A DNA stretch of 5,393 bases, from contig CALVNU010000065.1 in assembly GCA_944349915.1 (NCBI GenBank), positions 1 through 5,393 on the forward strand, given 5' to 3'. The position numbers were made by a program, and so were the translations under genes. This DNA is from an uncultured Clostridia bacterium (GTDB lineage Bacteria > Bacillota > Clostridia > Christensenellales > UBA1242). Below are positions 1 to 5,274 of the stretch, piece after piece (within the stretch, counting starts at the first letter, position 1; each line of letters opens with the position of its first letter). The notes under the pieces are model-generated. The model had not been told where the DNA came from. It made no database searches and saw nothing but the letters and a program-made list of their open reading frames with translations.

Positions 1-766
1 CGATTTTGACAGGCAGGCGTTTTCTTCCTGTTTTTTTGTTTAATATTTGCATCATTTGTTTGACAGTTATATAATTTCCAGACAGAATATAGCCATCTCC
101 AGATTTTCCATGCTTGCTTGCTCCGATAAGGCCATCTGCAACATCGCGCACATCAACAAAGTTATATCCGCCTTTAACATAGGCATTAAGTTTGCCATTA
201 ACATAATCGACAACAACTTGACCTGTTTCGGACACCCTAAAATCATAAGGGCCAACAACGGCACTTGGATAAACAATCGAGGCGTCAAGTTTGCCTTCTT
301 TGCACATGTTGGTGATATATTGACTTGCAAGAGCCTTTGTTTTGGCATAGTTTCCTACAAGGTTTTTGTTATCAAAATTTTCCGGTTCTACCAGCACCTT
401 GCCACTGTTTGGGTCGATTATGTGCACAGTGCTTGTGTAGACAAGTTTTTTTGCTTTGTTTTGCACGCAAGCATCTACAACATTGACAACGCCATCATAA
501 TTGACTTTTTTTATTTTTTCATAAGGCATATTTGCAATGTCGATTATTCCTGCAAGGTGAAAAACAACATCGTCTTTTTGGATAAGTTGAAACATAAATT
601 CACGATTTGTTATATCTCCGCGAATAATTTCAACATCCAAGCCATCAAGAGATGAAGTGTCTTCGTTTGGAAGAGCAAGAATTTTGATTTTTTTATTTTC
701 TTTTAAGAGCGCTCTGGCAAGCACATTGCCTATGTGTCCTGCGCCACCAGTAATTAAATATTCCAT
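1..766 (-). CDS. Extended SDR / NAD-dependent epimerase-reductase family protein (3' end beyond window)
   Basis: The frame is open from ATG (766-764) to the window edge, giving the first 255 residues; the C-terminus is missing. A Shine-Dalgarno AGAGGTGA lies just upstream (about 771-778) and fixes the start. The N-terminus begins MEYLITGGAGHIGNVLA, a Rossmann nucleotide-binding loop of the TGxxGxxG type (T6 to G13). Further SDR hallmarks are GDIT (50-53), VVFHLAG (67-73), the YTST strand holding the catalytic Ser/Thr (110-113), the YxxxK pair Y140/K144 and a YPSAVVGP segment (166-173). The family binds NAD(P) and typically epimerises, dehydrates or reduces nucleotide sugars or carbonyl compounds. 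The spacing and the FVDVRDVADG segment (203-212) resemble dihydroflavonol-4-reductase/HpnA-like members, but the substrate cannot be named. It is divergent from a glycosyltransferase, so a role in glycan or sugar metabolism is possible but is inference only. Confidence 0.9.
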   Translation of the reverse strand, partial: MEYLITGGAGHIGNVLARALLKENKKIKILALPNEDTSSLDGLDVEIIRGDITNREFMFQLIQKDDVVFHLAGIIDIANMPYEKIKKVNYDGVVNVVDACVQNKAKKLVYTSTVHIIDPNSGKVLVEPENFDNKNLVGNYAKTKALASQYITNMCKEGKLDASIVYPSAVVGPYDFRVSETGQVVVDYVNGKLNAYVKGGYNFVDVRDVADGLIGASKHGKSGDGYILSGNYITVKQMMQILNKKTGRKRLPVKI

Positions 767-799
767 TGTTTCACCTCTTAATCTTTATTTCTTTTTATT

Positions 800-827
800 A
801 TTATAACGCACGCAAAGCAAATTTCAA
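800..827 (-). promoter_or_regulatory. Sigma-A-type promoter for the minus-strand SDR gene
   Basis: Read on the minus strand there is TTGAAA (827-822), a 16-nt spacer and a perfect TATAAT (805-800). Transcription would start near 793, giving a leader of about 27 nt that includes the AGAGGTGA site of the SDR gene. The -35 box lies inside the first hairpin of the cloverleaf element, and the spacer covers that element's outer left arm. Folding of the element and promoter opening would therefore compete for the same DNA. The assignment rests on box match and spacing only. Confidence 0.65.
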
Positions 828-895
828 AATAAATTTGAAATTTTTCAAAATTTGTTTGCAAATTTTGACGGCTTTTTGGAAGCCGGCTTTGCGTG
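809..895. repeat. 87-bp near-perfect cloverleaf inverted-repeat element
   Basis: Four perfect stems account for 72 of 87 bases with only one unpaired base at the junction. The outer stem is CACGCAAAGC (809-818) with GCTTTGCGTG (886-895). Hairpin 1 is AAATTTCAAA (819-828) with TTTGAAATTT (834-843), loop ATAAA. T844 is unpaired. Hairpin 2 is TCAAAATTTG (845-854) with CAAATTTTGA (859-868), loop TTTG. Hairpin 3 is CGGCTT (869-874) with AAGCCG (880-885), loop TTTGG. All pairs are Watson-Crick, so both DNA strands and either transcript can adopt the fold. It sits between two divergent gene starts, so it is not a terminator for either neighbour. It has no ORF. A dispersed mobile-type repeat or a cruciform regulatory site is possible; neither can be proven from one copy. 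Confidence 0.85.
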
Positions 896-947
896 GGCGC
901 TGTATCAAATTTTGTATTGACAAATCATCAAAATAATGTTCAATTTA

Positions 948-975
948 TTAACAATTAGATAAAATTCAACATAAT
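948..975 (+). promoter_or_regulatory. Candidate promoter giving a leaderless glycosyltransferase mRNA
   Basis: TTAACA (948-953) and CATAAT (970-975) each match the sigma-A consensus at 5 of 6 positions and are 16 bp apart. The expected start of transcription, about 7 nt after the -10 box, is 981-984, right at the ATG (984). This agrees with the absence of any Shine-Dalgarno sequence before that gene. A separate TTGACA at 917-922 has no good -10 box at 16-18 bp. Confidence 0.5.
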
Positions 976-983
976 TTGTGAAT

Positions 984-2066
984 ATGGAAAAGAAAATATG
1001 CGTATATGCAATATCAAAAAATGAAATCAAATTTGTCGACCGTTTTTACAACTCTGTGAAAGAGGCGGACTATGTTTGCGTTTTAGACACTGGAAGCACG
1101 GATGGAACTTATGAGAAATTTAAGCAACTTGGAGTTATCACGGCGCAAAAAAAGTATGATTTTTTTAGGTTTGACCAGGCAAGAAATGATAGTTTAAAAT
1201 TAATACCTAACGATGCTGAAATTTGTATATGTGTAGACATAGACGAGTTTTTCCAACCAGGTTGGAGCAAGATTGTAAAAAAAGAGTGGAAAGACAACAC
1301 TTCTAGGGCAAGATATAGATATACATGGAATTTTAATAAAGACGGTTCTGAAGGAATTGTTTTTATGGCTGACAAAATGCATAAAAACAAAATGTTTACA
1401 TGGGTCAATCCTGTACATGAAGTTTTATCACCAGTTAAAGATGAGCCGTATATAACAATAGATTTGCCTCAAGTAAAACTTTATCATAAAGCAGATGACC
1501 ACAAATCTAGAAAGTCTTATCTTCCACTTTTGGAGCTTGCGGTTAAAGAAGACCCAACAAATGACCGCAACATGCATTATCTTGGGCGGGAGTATATGTT
1601 TTATGGGCAATATGAAAAAGCAATAGAAACTTTGCAAAGGCATTTGTCGATGCCGACGGCGGTTTGGAAAGATGAAAGAGCAAGCAGTTATCGCTTTATT
1701 GGATTTTGTTATAAACAACTTGGAAAGCGTAAAGAAGCGGAAGAAAATTTTTTAAAAGCAATTCTGCAGGCAGACTATATTCGAGAGCCATACTTTGACC
1801 TAGGGCAGTTTTATTATGAAAACAAAGAGTATCTTAAAAGCGCGGTTGTTTTCGAACAAATGTTGAAAATTGATTCGAGATATCTAAACTATATGTCTTT
1901 GCCAAAATGTTGGGGTAAGGAACCGTATGATTATCTGGCTTATTGTTATTATAAACTTGGCAATGTTGATAAAGCCTTGCAAAACACAGACAAGGCATTG
2001 TCGTTTGGGGAAGATGACAGGTTGCTTGCAAATAGAAAATATTTTGAAAGTTTGAAGAAGGGTTAA
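984..2066 (+). CDS. GT2-family glycosyltransferase with C-terminal TPR repeats
   Basis: The 360-residue product begins MEKKICVYAISKNE and has a GT-A fold N-terminal domain. DTGSTDGT (35-42) is the nucleotide-binding motif of family 2 enzymes, QARND (65-69) follows, VDIDEF (84-89) contains the DxD-type metal/nucleotide-sugar site, and NPVHE (142-146) fits the acceptor/catalytic region of this subfamily. The C-terminal half carries about four TPR-like helix pairs (roughly 196-223, 234-263, 269-297 and 314-343), probably for protein contacts or acceptor recognition. No signal peptide or membrane segment is seen, so it is probably cytoplasmic. It would transfer a sugar from a nucleotide donor; the acceptor is unknown and could be a glycan or a protein. 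I chose ATG 984 over the in-frame GTG at 978. Neither has a Shine-Dalgarno site, and the best promoter places transcription at about 984. A hairpin terminator follows 39 bp after the stop. Confidence 0.9.
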   Translation: MEKKICVYAISKNEIKFVDRFYNSVKEADYVCVLDTGSTDGTYEKFKQLGVITAQKKYDFFRFDQARNDSLKLIPNDAEICICVDIDEFFQPGWSKIVKKEWKDNTSRARYRYTWNFNKDGSEGIVFMADKMHKNKMFTWVNPVHEVLSPVKDEPYITIDLPQVKLYHKADDHKSRKSYLPLLELAVKEDPTNDRNMHYLGREYMFYGQYEKAIETLQRHLSMPTAVWKDERASSYRFIGFCYKQLGKRKEAEENFLKAILQADYIREPYFDLGQFYYENKEYLKSAVVFEQMLKIDSRYLNYMSLPKCWGKEPYDYLAYCYYKLGNVDKALQNTDKALSFGEDDRLLANRKYFESLKKG

Positions 2067-2105
2067 ATTTGCAACAAAAATGATAATTTTAGAACAAATT
2101 ACTGT

Positions 2106-2133
2106 AAAAAAGGTGCAAAACGCATCTTTTTTT
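2106..2133 (+). terminator. Rho-independent terminator after the glycosyltransferase gene
   Basis: AAAAAAGGTGC (2106-2116) pairs with GCATCTTTTTT (2122-2132) around the loop AAAAC, giving 11 bp with a single G-T wobble. The 3' arm runs into seven Ts. The A-rich left arm could also let it work in the reverse direction. It separates the glycosyltransferase from the recO unit. Confidence 0.75.
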
Positions 2134-2148
2134 GTAATTTTTGACAAT

Positions 2149-2177
2149 TTGACGCAAAAAAAATCCAAAAATATTTT
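2149..2177 (+). promoter_or_regulatory. Weak candidate promoter for the small ORF-recO-pgi unit
   Basis: TTGACG (2149-2154) and TATTTT (2172-2177) are 17 bp apart, matching consensus at 5/6 and 4/6. A nearby TATAAA at 2188-2193 lacks a -35 box. A promoter must lie somewhere between the terminator and base 2247, but the region is so A/T-rich that this choice is tentative. Confidence 0.3.
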
Positions 2178-2233
2178 TTTAAAATCTTATAAAATTTGTT
2201 GCTTTTTTTGTTTAAAAACTTCATACTAGAGTT

Positions 2234-2240
2234 AGGGAGG
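2234..2240 (+). promoter_or_regulatory. Ribosome binding site that fixes the start of the 58-residue ORF
   Basis: AGGGAGG is placed 7 nt before ATG 2248. An in-frame TTG at 2242 is only 1 nt from this site and would be too close, so ATG 2248 is the supported start. Confidence 0.8.
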
Positions 2241-2247
2241 GTTGAAT

Positions 2248-2424
2248 ATGAATTTTTATTATGACGAAACTTTAAACAAAATAAAACAGTTGGAATATGA
2301 TGCTTCTTTATTTTTGTGGGCATATCAAAACCTTTTCCCAGACATGCAGTTTCTGCGACATTCGATAGACTCAACTCGTCAAGCAGAACAACTAAAAGAT
2401 TTGAATAAGGGGCTAGAAAAATAA
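2248..2424 (+). CDS. Small hypothetical protein upstream of recO (58 residues)
   Basis: I do not recognise this protein. It begins MNFYYDETLNKIKQLEY, is rich in aromatic residues in its first half, and is charged and probably helical after residue 38. It has no cysteine, no signal peptide and no hydrophobic stretch long enough for a membrane helix, so a soluble cytoplasmic product is expected. Its strong AGGGAGG site and its stop codon one base before the recO ATG support it as a real, translated gene that is co-transcribed and probably translationally coupled with recO. The same placement allows the alternative that it is mainly a leader peptide for recO. No function is proposed. Confidence 0.65.
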   Translation: MNFYYDETLNKIKQLEYDASLFLWAYQNLFPDMQFLRHSIDSTRQAEQLKDLNKGLEK

Positions 2425-2425
2425 A

Positions 2426-3136
2426 ATGGCAACCTTAAAAACAAAAGCCATTGTGCTTGGCAATGTTAATATAAAAGAAAAAGACAAACTTATTGACCTT
2501 TTCACACTTGACGAAGGCAGGATTGCAACTTCAATGAAGGGTGTGCGCGGGGAAAAGGCAAAATTCAAAATGGCAAAAGAACCTTTTTGTTTTGGTGAAT
2601 TTGTGATTGAAAAAAATGCTGGAGGCGGAGTTGTTACACAGGTTGAGATAATTGACAATTTTTACGGGCTTACAAAGGACCTAGATAAATTTTATGAGGC
2701 CTGTGCCGTTCTAGACCTTGTTAAAGCAATAACTAGCGAAGGCGACTCAAGAATTTTTATTGAACTTTTAAAAGCATTGAAAACTCTTTGCTATGAAAAT
2801 GTCACAAAATATTATGTTTTTGACAAATTTTTATTAAAAATTACCGAATTTTTAGGCTTTTCTTTTGATAAAACGCATTGTGCCTCCTGTGGCGCGACTT
2901 TAAATATAGGCTATTTTGATTTGAACAAAGGTTGCCTTGTTTGTCCAAATTGTAAAACAGAAAATTCCATTAAAGTTGGCAAAGATGTGCTTAAAGCAAT
3001 GTCAGTTCTTGCCAACAGTGACTATGACAAATTGGCACATATAACTATAGCGCAAGGCGCAGAAAAAGAAATTTTAAAAATTTTGTCGCTAAACCTTGAA
3101 TGGCGAATAGGTGTTAAAATTTTAAAGATAAAATAG
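2426..3136 (+). CDS. recO: DNA repair protein RecO
   Basis: The 236-residue product matches the RecO length and plan. The N-terminal OB-fold domain begins with TKAIVLGNVNIKEKDKLIDL (6-25) and includes the family's FTxxxG...KGVR stretch (26-41). A helical C-terminal part carries a zinc-binding module, with CASC (C152, C155) and CPNC (C173, C176) plus an extra C170. RecO acts in the RecFOR pathway, removing SSB and helping load RecA on gapped single-stranded DNA in the cytoplasm. The ATG is one base after the stop of the small upstream ORF, and the only G-rich stretch nearby (AAGGGG, 2407-2412) is 13 nt away. Translation is therefore probably coupled to the upstream ORF. The gene ends in TAG, and pgi follows after 59 bp with no terminator visible between. 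Confidence 0.93.
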   Translation: MATLKTKAIVLGNVNIKEKDKLIDLFTLDEGRIATSMKGVRGEKAKFKMAKEPFCFGEFVIEKNAGGGVVTQVEIIDNFYGLTKDLDKFYEACAVLDLVKAITSEGDSRIFIELLKALKTLCYENVTKYYVFDKFLLKITEFLGFSFDKTHCASCGATLNIGYFDLNKGCLVCPNCKTENSIKVGKDVLKAMSVLANSDYDKLAHITIAQGAEKEILKILSLNLEWRIGVKILKIK

Positions 3137-3195
3137 TCAAAAATTAAAGACGACAAAAAAATTTTAAAGATAGAAATACATTAGAAAGGTGAAAA

Positions 3196-4338
3196 ATGAA
3201 AATTGCAAAGTATAACACGGGCGCTAAAAAGTGGAGTTTGTCCGATTTTGATTTTGAAAATATTGATTTTGTTCAATATTTTTTGTCTAAAAAGGCAAAG
3301 GAAGATTTAAAAAAGGCAAAAGATTTATCTTGCAAATTTTCTAAAAAGGTTGATTATTTGATTGTTGTTGGGGTGGGCGGTTCAATTTTGGGAAGTCGTG
3401 CCCTTATCGAGGCTTTTGGCAAGAAAAATGTATATTTTTGCGGAAATAGCCTTGATTTTTCTCAATTTAACGATATTTTGCAAACATTAAACGGTAAAAG
3501 TTATGGTGTTTGCTATATTTCAAAGTCGGGGACAACGCTGGAAAGTTCCCTCTTTTTTGAACTTGTTTGCCAAACGGTAGATAAAGACAATGTGGTCGTG
3601 ATTTCGGATAAAGACAGTCCTGCGCATGTTTTGGCAACAGAAAAAGGATATCATTTTCTTGAAATACCAAAATGTGTGGGTGGGCGGTTCTCAACGCTAA
3701 CTGCAGTTGGGGCTTTTCCAGTCTTTTTTGCAGGGATAAACTTTGACAAAATTTTTAAAGGCTATATTGAACAGTTTAAAACCTTTATTAAAAACAAGAA
3801 CAACAGCCCAGAAATTGAATATGTAGTGGCAAGAGTAAATGCCGAAGAAGATGGCAAAAGGATTGAGGTTTTTGCTTCGTTTGAAAATTTTTATCAAAAA
3901 CTACTTCCAGTGTTTGTTCAACTTGTTGGAGAAAGTTTGGGCAAAAATGGCAAAGGGCTTTATCCTACAAGTTGCAACTTTACAGAAGATTTGCATGCGG
4001 TTGGTCAATACATTCAAGAGGGCAGAAAAAGTTTTCTAGAAATTATAATTTGTAGCAAAAAATTTAAAAAATCTTCAAAAATAGAAGAAAAATACATAAA
4101 ATACAACAAAATTGCATTAAATTCAACAATACAGGCGCACAATAGCGCTGGAAATTCAATGGTTATTATTGAGATTGAAAAACAAGATGAAATCTCTGTT
4201 GGAAGACTGTTTGCCTTTATGCAAATCGTTGTGATAGCCTCTGGTTTTTTGACAAATGTCAATCCTGTTGGGCAAAGCGGTGTTGAAAATTATAAAACAA
4301 ACATGAAAACACAAATAACAAAGTTGAAAAACAAATAA
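3196..4338 (+). CDS. pgi: Glucose-6-phosphate isomerase (short form)
   Basis: This enzyme interconverts glucose-6-phosphate and fructose-6-phosphate in glycolysis and gluconeogenesis, in the cytoplasm. The family motifs are present in order: GVGGSILGSRAL (59-70) and SKSGTTLE (109-116) for sugar-phosphate binding, VGGRFS (161-166), GESLGKNGKG (245-254) with the catalytic-region E246, DLHAVGQYIQEG (265-276) with H267, H315 in the TIQAH segment, and GVENYK ending in the conserved K367. At 380 residues it is clearly shorter than the roughly 450 residues usual in Bacillota. The N-terminus, inter-motif loops and C-terminal tail are all trimmed. The usual NPFDQPGVE is here NPVGQSGVE. No frameshift is needed and all motifs are intact, so it is probably active. 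AAAGGTG (3185-3191) precedes the ATG. It is likely co-transcribed with recO. Confidence 0.93.
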   Translation: MKIAKYNTGAKKWSLSDFDFENIDFVQYFLSKKAKEDLKKAKDLSCKFSKKVDYLIVVGVGGSILGSRALIEAFGKKNVYFCGNSLDFSQFNDILQTLNGKSYGVCYISKSGTTLESSLFFELVCQTVDKDNVVVISDKDSPAHVLATEKGYHFLEIPKCVGGRFSTLTAVGAFPVFFAGINFDKIFKGYIEQFKTFIKNKNNSPEIEYVVARVNAEEDGKRIEVFASFENFYQKLLPVFVQLVGESLGKNGKGLYPTSCNFTEDLHAVGQYIQEGRKSFLEIIICSKKFKKSSKIEEKYIKYNKIALNSTIQAHNSAGNSMVIIEIEKQDEISVGRLFAFMQIVVIASGFLTNVNPVGQSGVENYKTNMKTQITKLKNK

Positions 4339-4361
4339 CATTTTAAAATATGAATTATAAA

Positions 4362-4398
4362 ATTTGCTTTTTATTTGCTATACTTATTTGCTATATTT
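4362..4398 (+). repeat. Short tandem repeats, unit ATTTGCTATAYTT
   Basis: Two adjacent 13-bp units (4373-4385 and 4386-4398) differ at one position. A shorter related copy, ATTTGCTTTTT, precedes them at 4362-4372, and a degenerate TTTTGCTCTATAC follows at 4405-4417. The array lies directly downstream of pgi in A/T-rich DNA. TTGCTA (4375-4380) and TATCAT (4398-4403), 17 bp apart, could act as a weak promoter, but in DNA this A/T-rich the match has little weight. Confidence 0.6.
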
Positions 4399-4470
4399 AT
4401 CATATTTTGCTCTATACATTTTAATATATTTAATTAATTAAAGATTTATCATTATATAGGAAATGTGTAA

Positions 4471-4536
4471 ATAGCGAAGTAGGCAAATAGGGTTGGTGGA
4501 TAAATATACCGCATTATATAGCGAAGCGGGCAAATA
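4471..4536. repeat. Pair of 19-bp direct repeats, 47 bp apart
   Basis: ATAGCGAAGTAGGCAAATA (4471-4489) recurs as ATAGCGAAGCGGGCAAATA (4518-4536) with two transitions. Looser relatives with a GGCAA core occur at 4601-4610, and a 10-bp AAATATACCG is repeated at 4502-4511 and 4590-4599. The last 11 bases of copy 2 and the 5 bases after it (4526-4541) match 14 of 16 bases in the rpsJ leader (4876-4891). The region has no credible reading frame. It looks like decayed repeat or structured non-coding DNA. Confidence 0.6.
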
Positions 4537-4578
4537 TAACGATTGACTTTTGGCATTGTGGCAAAGTCGGAAGTTATA
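4535..4578 (+). other. Long stem-loop in the pgi-rpsJ spacer
   Basis: TATAAC (4535-4540) pairs with GTTATA (4573-4578). After a 2x2 purine internal loop (GA/AA), TTGACTTT (4543-4550) pairs with AAAGTCGG (4563-4570) using two G-T wobbles. The loop is 12 nt. There is no T-run after it, so it is not an intrinsic terminator. It could be part of a structured RNA or of the pgi 3' untranslated region. Confidence 0.5.
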
Positions 4579-4625
4579 GTGCGTTAACAAAATATACCGA
4601 GTGGCAAGTGTCTTTTTTATCAAAA

Positions 4626-4667
4626 GCAATAGAACAATTGGTAGACAATTTTTTGTTGCATTTTTTT
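4626..4667 (+). terminator. Terminator-like hairpin upstream of the rpsJ promoter
   Basis: GCAATAGAA (4626-4634) pairs with TTTTGTTGC (4651-4659), and AATTG (4636-4640) pairs with CAATT (4646-4650) around the loop GTAGA. This gives 14 bp with two wobbles and one bulged C (4635). A run of seven Ts (4661-4667) follows after one A. It lies 288 bp after the pgi stop and 35 bp before the rpsJ -35 box. It would end either pgi read-through or an RNA made within the spacer. The stem is A/T-rich, so its strength is uncertain. Confidence 0.55.
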
Positions 4668-4680
4668 GTTTTATAAAGTA

Positions 4681-4730
4681 AAAAAAAATTTTGAAAAATA
4701 CTTGACAATTATTTACAAGTCTGTTAGAAT
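4681..4730 (+). promoter_or_regulatory. Strong rpsJ (S10 operon) promoter with A/T-rich upstream tract
   Basis: TTGACA (4702-4707, perfect) and TAGAAT (4725-4730, 5/6) are separated by 17 bp, and a TG one base before the -10 box gives an extended -10. A run of nine As and further A/T bases (4681-4700) precede the -35 box and resemble an UP element for the RNA polymerase alpha subunit, as is common for ribosomal genes. Transcription should start near 4737. Confidence 0.88.
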
Positions 4731-4736
4731 GTCTAT

Positions 4737-4947
4737 GCTGTGAAATTATGGGTTGATGCATGAGGTTACTTTGGTTACCGGCAATCAAAGAGAATTCATG
4801 CGGACAAGTCTGTGGCATAGACCACGGGCGACCAATTCTAAATCACTTTTTTTAATCTCTCACAGCGAGATACACGCGGGCAAGTGTAACGCGGTCGCGT
4901 AAAGTGAGGCTTATGAATTGGCATTGCTATTACAGGAGGTATAATTA
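4737..4947 (+). ncRNA. Structured 5' leader of the S10 operon mRNA (candidate autoregulatory RNA)
   Basis: The leader of about 210 nt has three parts. First is a hairpin, GCATGA (4758-4763) with TCATGC (4796-4801), enclosing CTTTGGTT (4769-4776) with AATCAAAG (4783-4790). Second is a small hairpin, GTGG (4812-4815) with CCAC (4822-4825). Third is a four-stem domain closed by CCAATTC (4832-4838) with GAATTGG (4915-4921) and TCACTTT (4843-4849) with AAAGTGA (4901-4907). Inside it are hairpins ATCTC/GAGAT (4855-4871), ACAC/GTGT (4872-4887) and ACGC/GCGT (4889-4900). The Shine-Dalgarno AGGAGGT (4934-4940) stays unpaired 13 nt after the closing stem. Feedback by a ribosomal protein (L4 does this for the S10 operon of E. 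coli) is plausible, but I cannot place this fold in a named family. Confidence 0.65.
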
Positions 4948-5256
4948 ATGGCAACACAAGTTATTAGAATTAAATTGAAGGCCTTTGAACATGCACTTAT
5001 TGATGAAGCTTGCAAAAGAATCATTGATACTGCAGAAAAGTTCGGCGCCAAGGTCGCTGGCCCAATTCCACTTCCAACAGACAGAGAAGTGATAACCGTT
5101 ATCCGTTCACCACACAAACACAAAGACAGTCGTGAACAATTTGAGTCAAGAACTCACAAAAGACTTATTGATATCTATTCTCCATCTTCAAAAGCAGTTG
5201 ACGCCCTTATGAAGATTGACTTGCCTGCTGGCGTTGATATCAAAATCAAATTATAA
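4948..5256 (+). CDS. rpsJ: 30S ribosomal protein S10 (NusE)
   Basis: The 102-residue product has the normal length and sequence of bacterial S10. It starts MATQVIRIKLKAFEH and contains GPIPLPT (38-44), the SPHKHKDSREQFE loop (54-66) that reaches into the 30S head, and RTHKRLIDI (68-76), ending in an IKIKL strand. S10 is part of the small subunit head. As NusE it also pairs with NusB in transcription antitermination. AGGAGGT (4934-4940) is placed 7 nt before the ATG. It is the first gene of the S10 operon here, with its own promoter and long leader. The gene directly upstream is pgi rather than tuf. Confidence 0.98.
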   Translation: MATQVIRIKLKAFEHALIDEACKRIIDTAEKFGAKVAGPIPLPTDREVITVIRSPHKHKDSREQFESRTHKRLIDIYSPSSKAVDALMKIDLPAGVDIKIKL

Positions 5257-5274
5257 TAGGAGGAAGACAATTTT

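Noticed and set aside
47..655. Open 202-codon plus-strand frame
   Set aside because: It lies antisense to the SDR gene, whose minus-strand frame has clear family motifs, a Shine-Dalgarno site and a promoter. The plus-strand product has no recognisable features.
917..945. Promoter using the perfect TTGACA at 917-922
   Set aside because: No hexamer at 16-18 bp resembles a -10 box. TCAATT at 17 bp matches at only three positions.
2199..2227. Promoter TTGCTT-17-CATACT before the small ORF
   Set aside because: Box matches are poor (3/6 and 4/6), and the transcript would begin inside the Shine-Dalgarno site.
4362..4536. CRISPR array
   Set aside because: The repeats are short, imperfect and either directly adjacent or only paired. 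There are no regular spacers and no cas genes.
4438..4818. Open 126-codon minus-strand frame in the pgi-rpsJ spacer
   Set aside because: It overlaps the rpsJ promoter, the start of the leader and the terminator hairpin, and has low-complexity content from the repeats. It has no supporting family motif.
4843..4907. tRNA-like cloverleaf in the S10 leader
   Set aside because: The 7-bp outer stem looks like an acceptor stem, but the last arm has a 4-nt loop with no TTC motif, the middle loop has 8 nt and there is no CCA-type end. It is a leader domain, not a tRNA.
4737..4947. T-box or other known riboswitch
   Set aside because: No T-box core sequence (GGTGGNACC type) and no clear terminator/antiterminator pair are present, and the downstream gene is a ribosomal protein.
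984..5256. Alternative genetic code (TGA as Trp), suggested by the low GC content
   Set aside because: Tryptophan is encoded by TGG in the glycosyltransferase, recO and pgi, and no in-frame TGA occurs in any gene, so the standard code explains everything.
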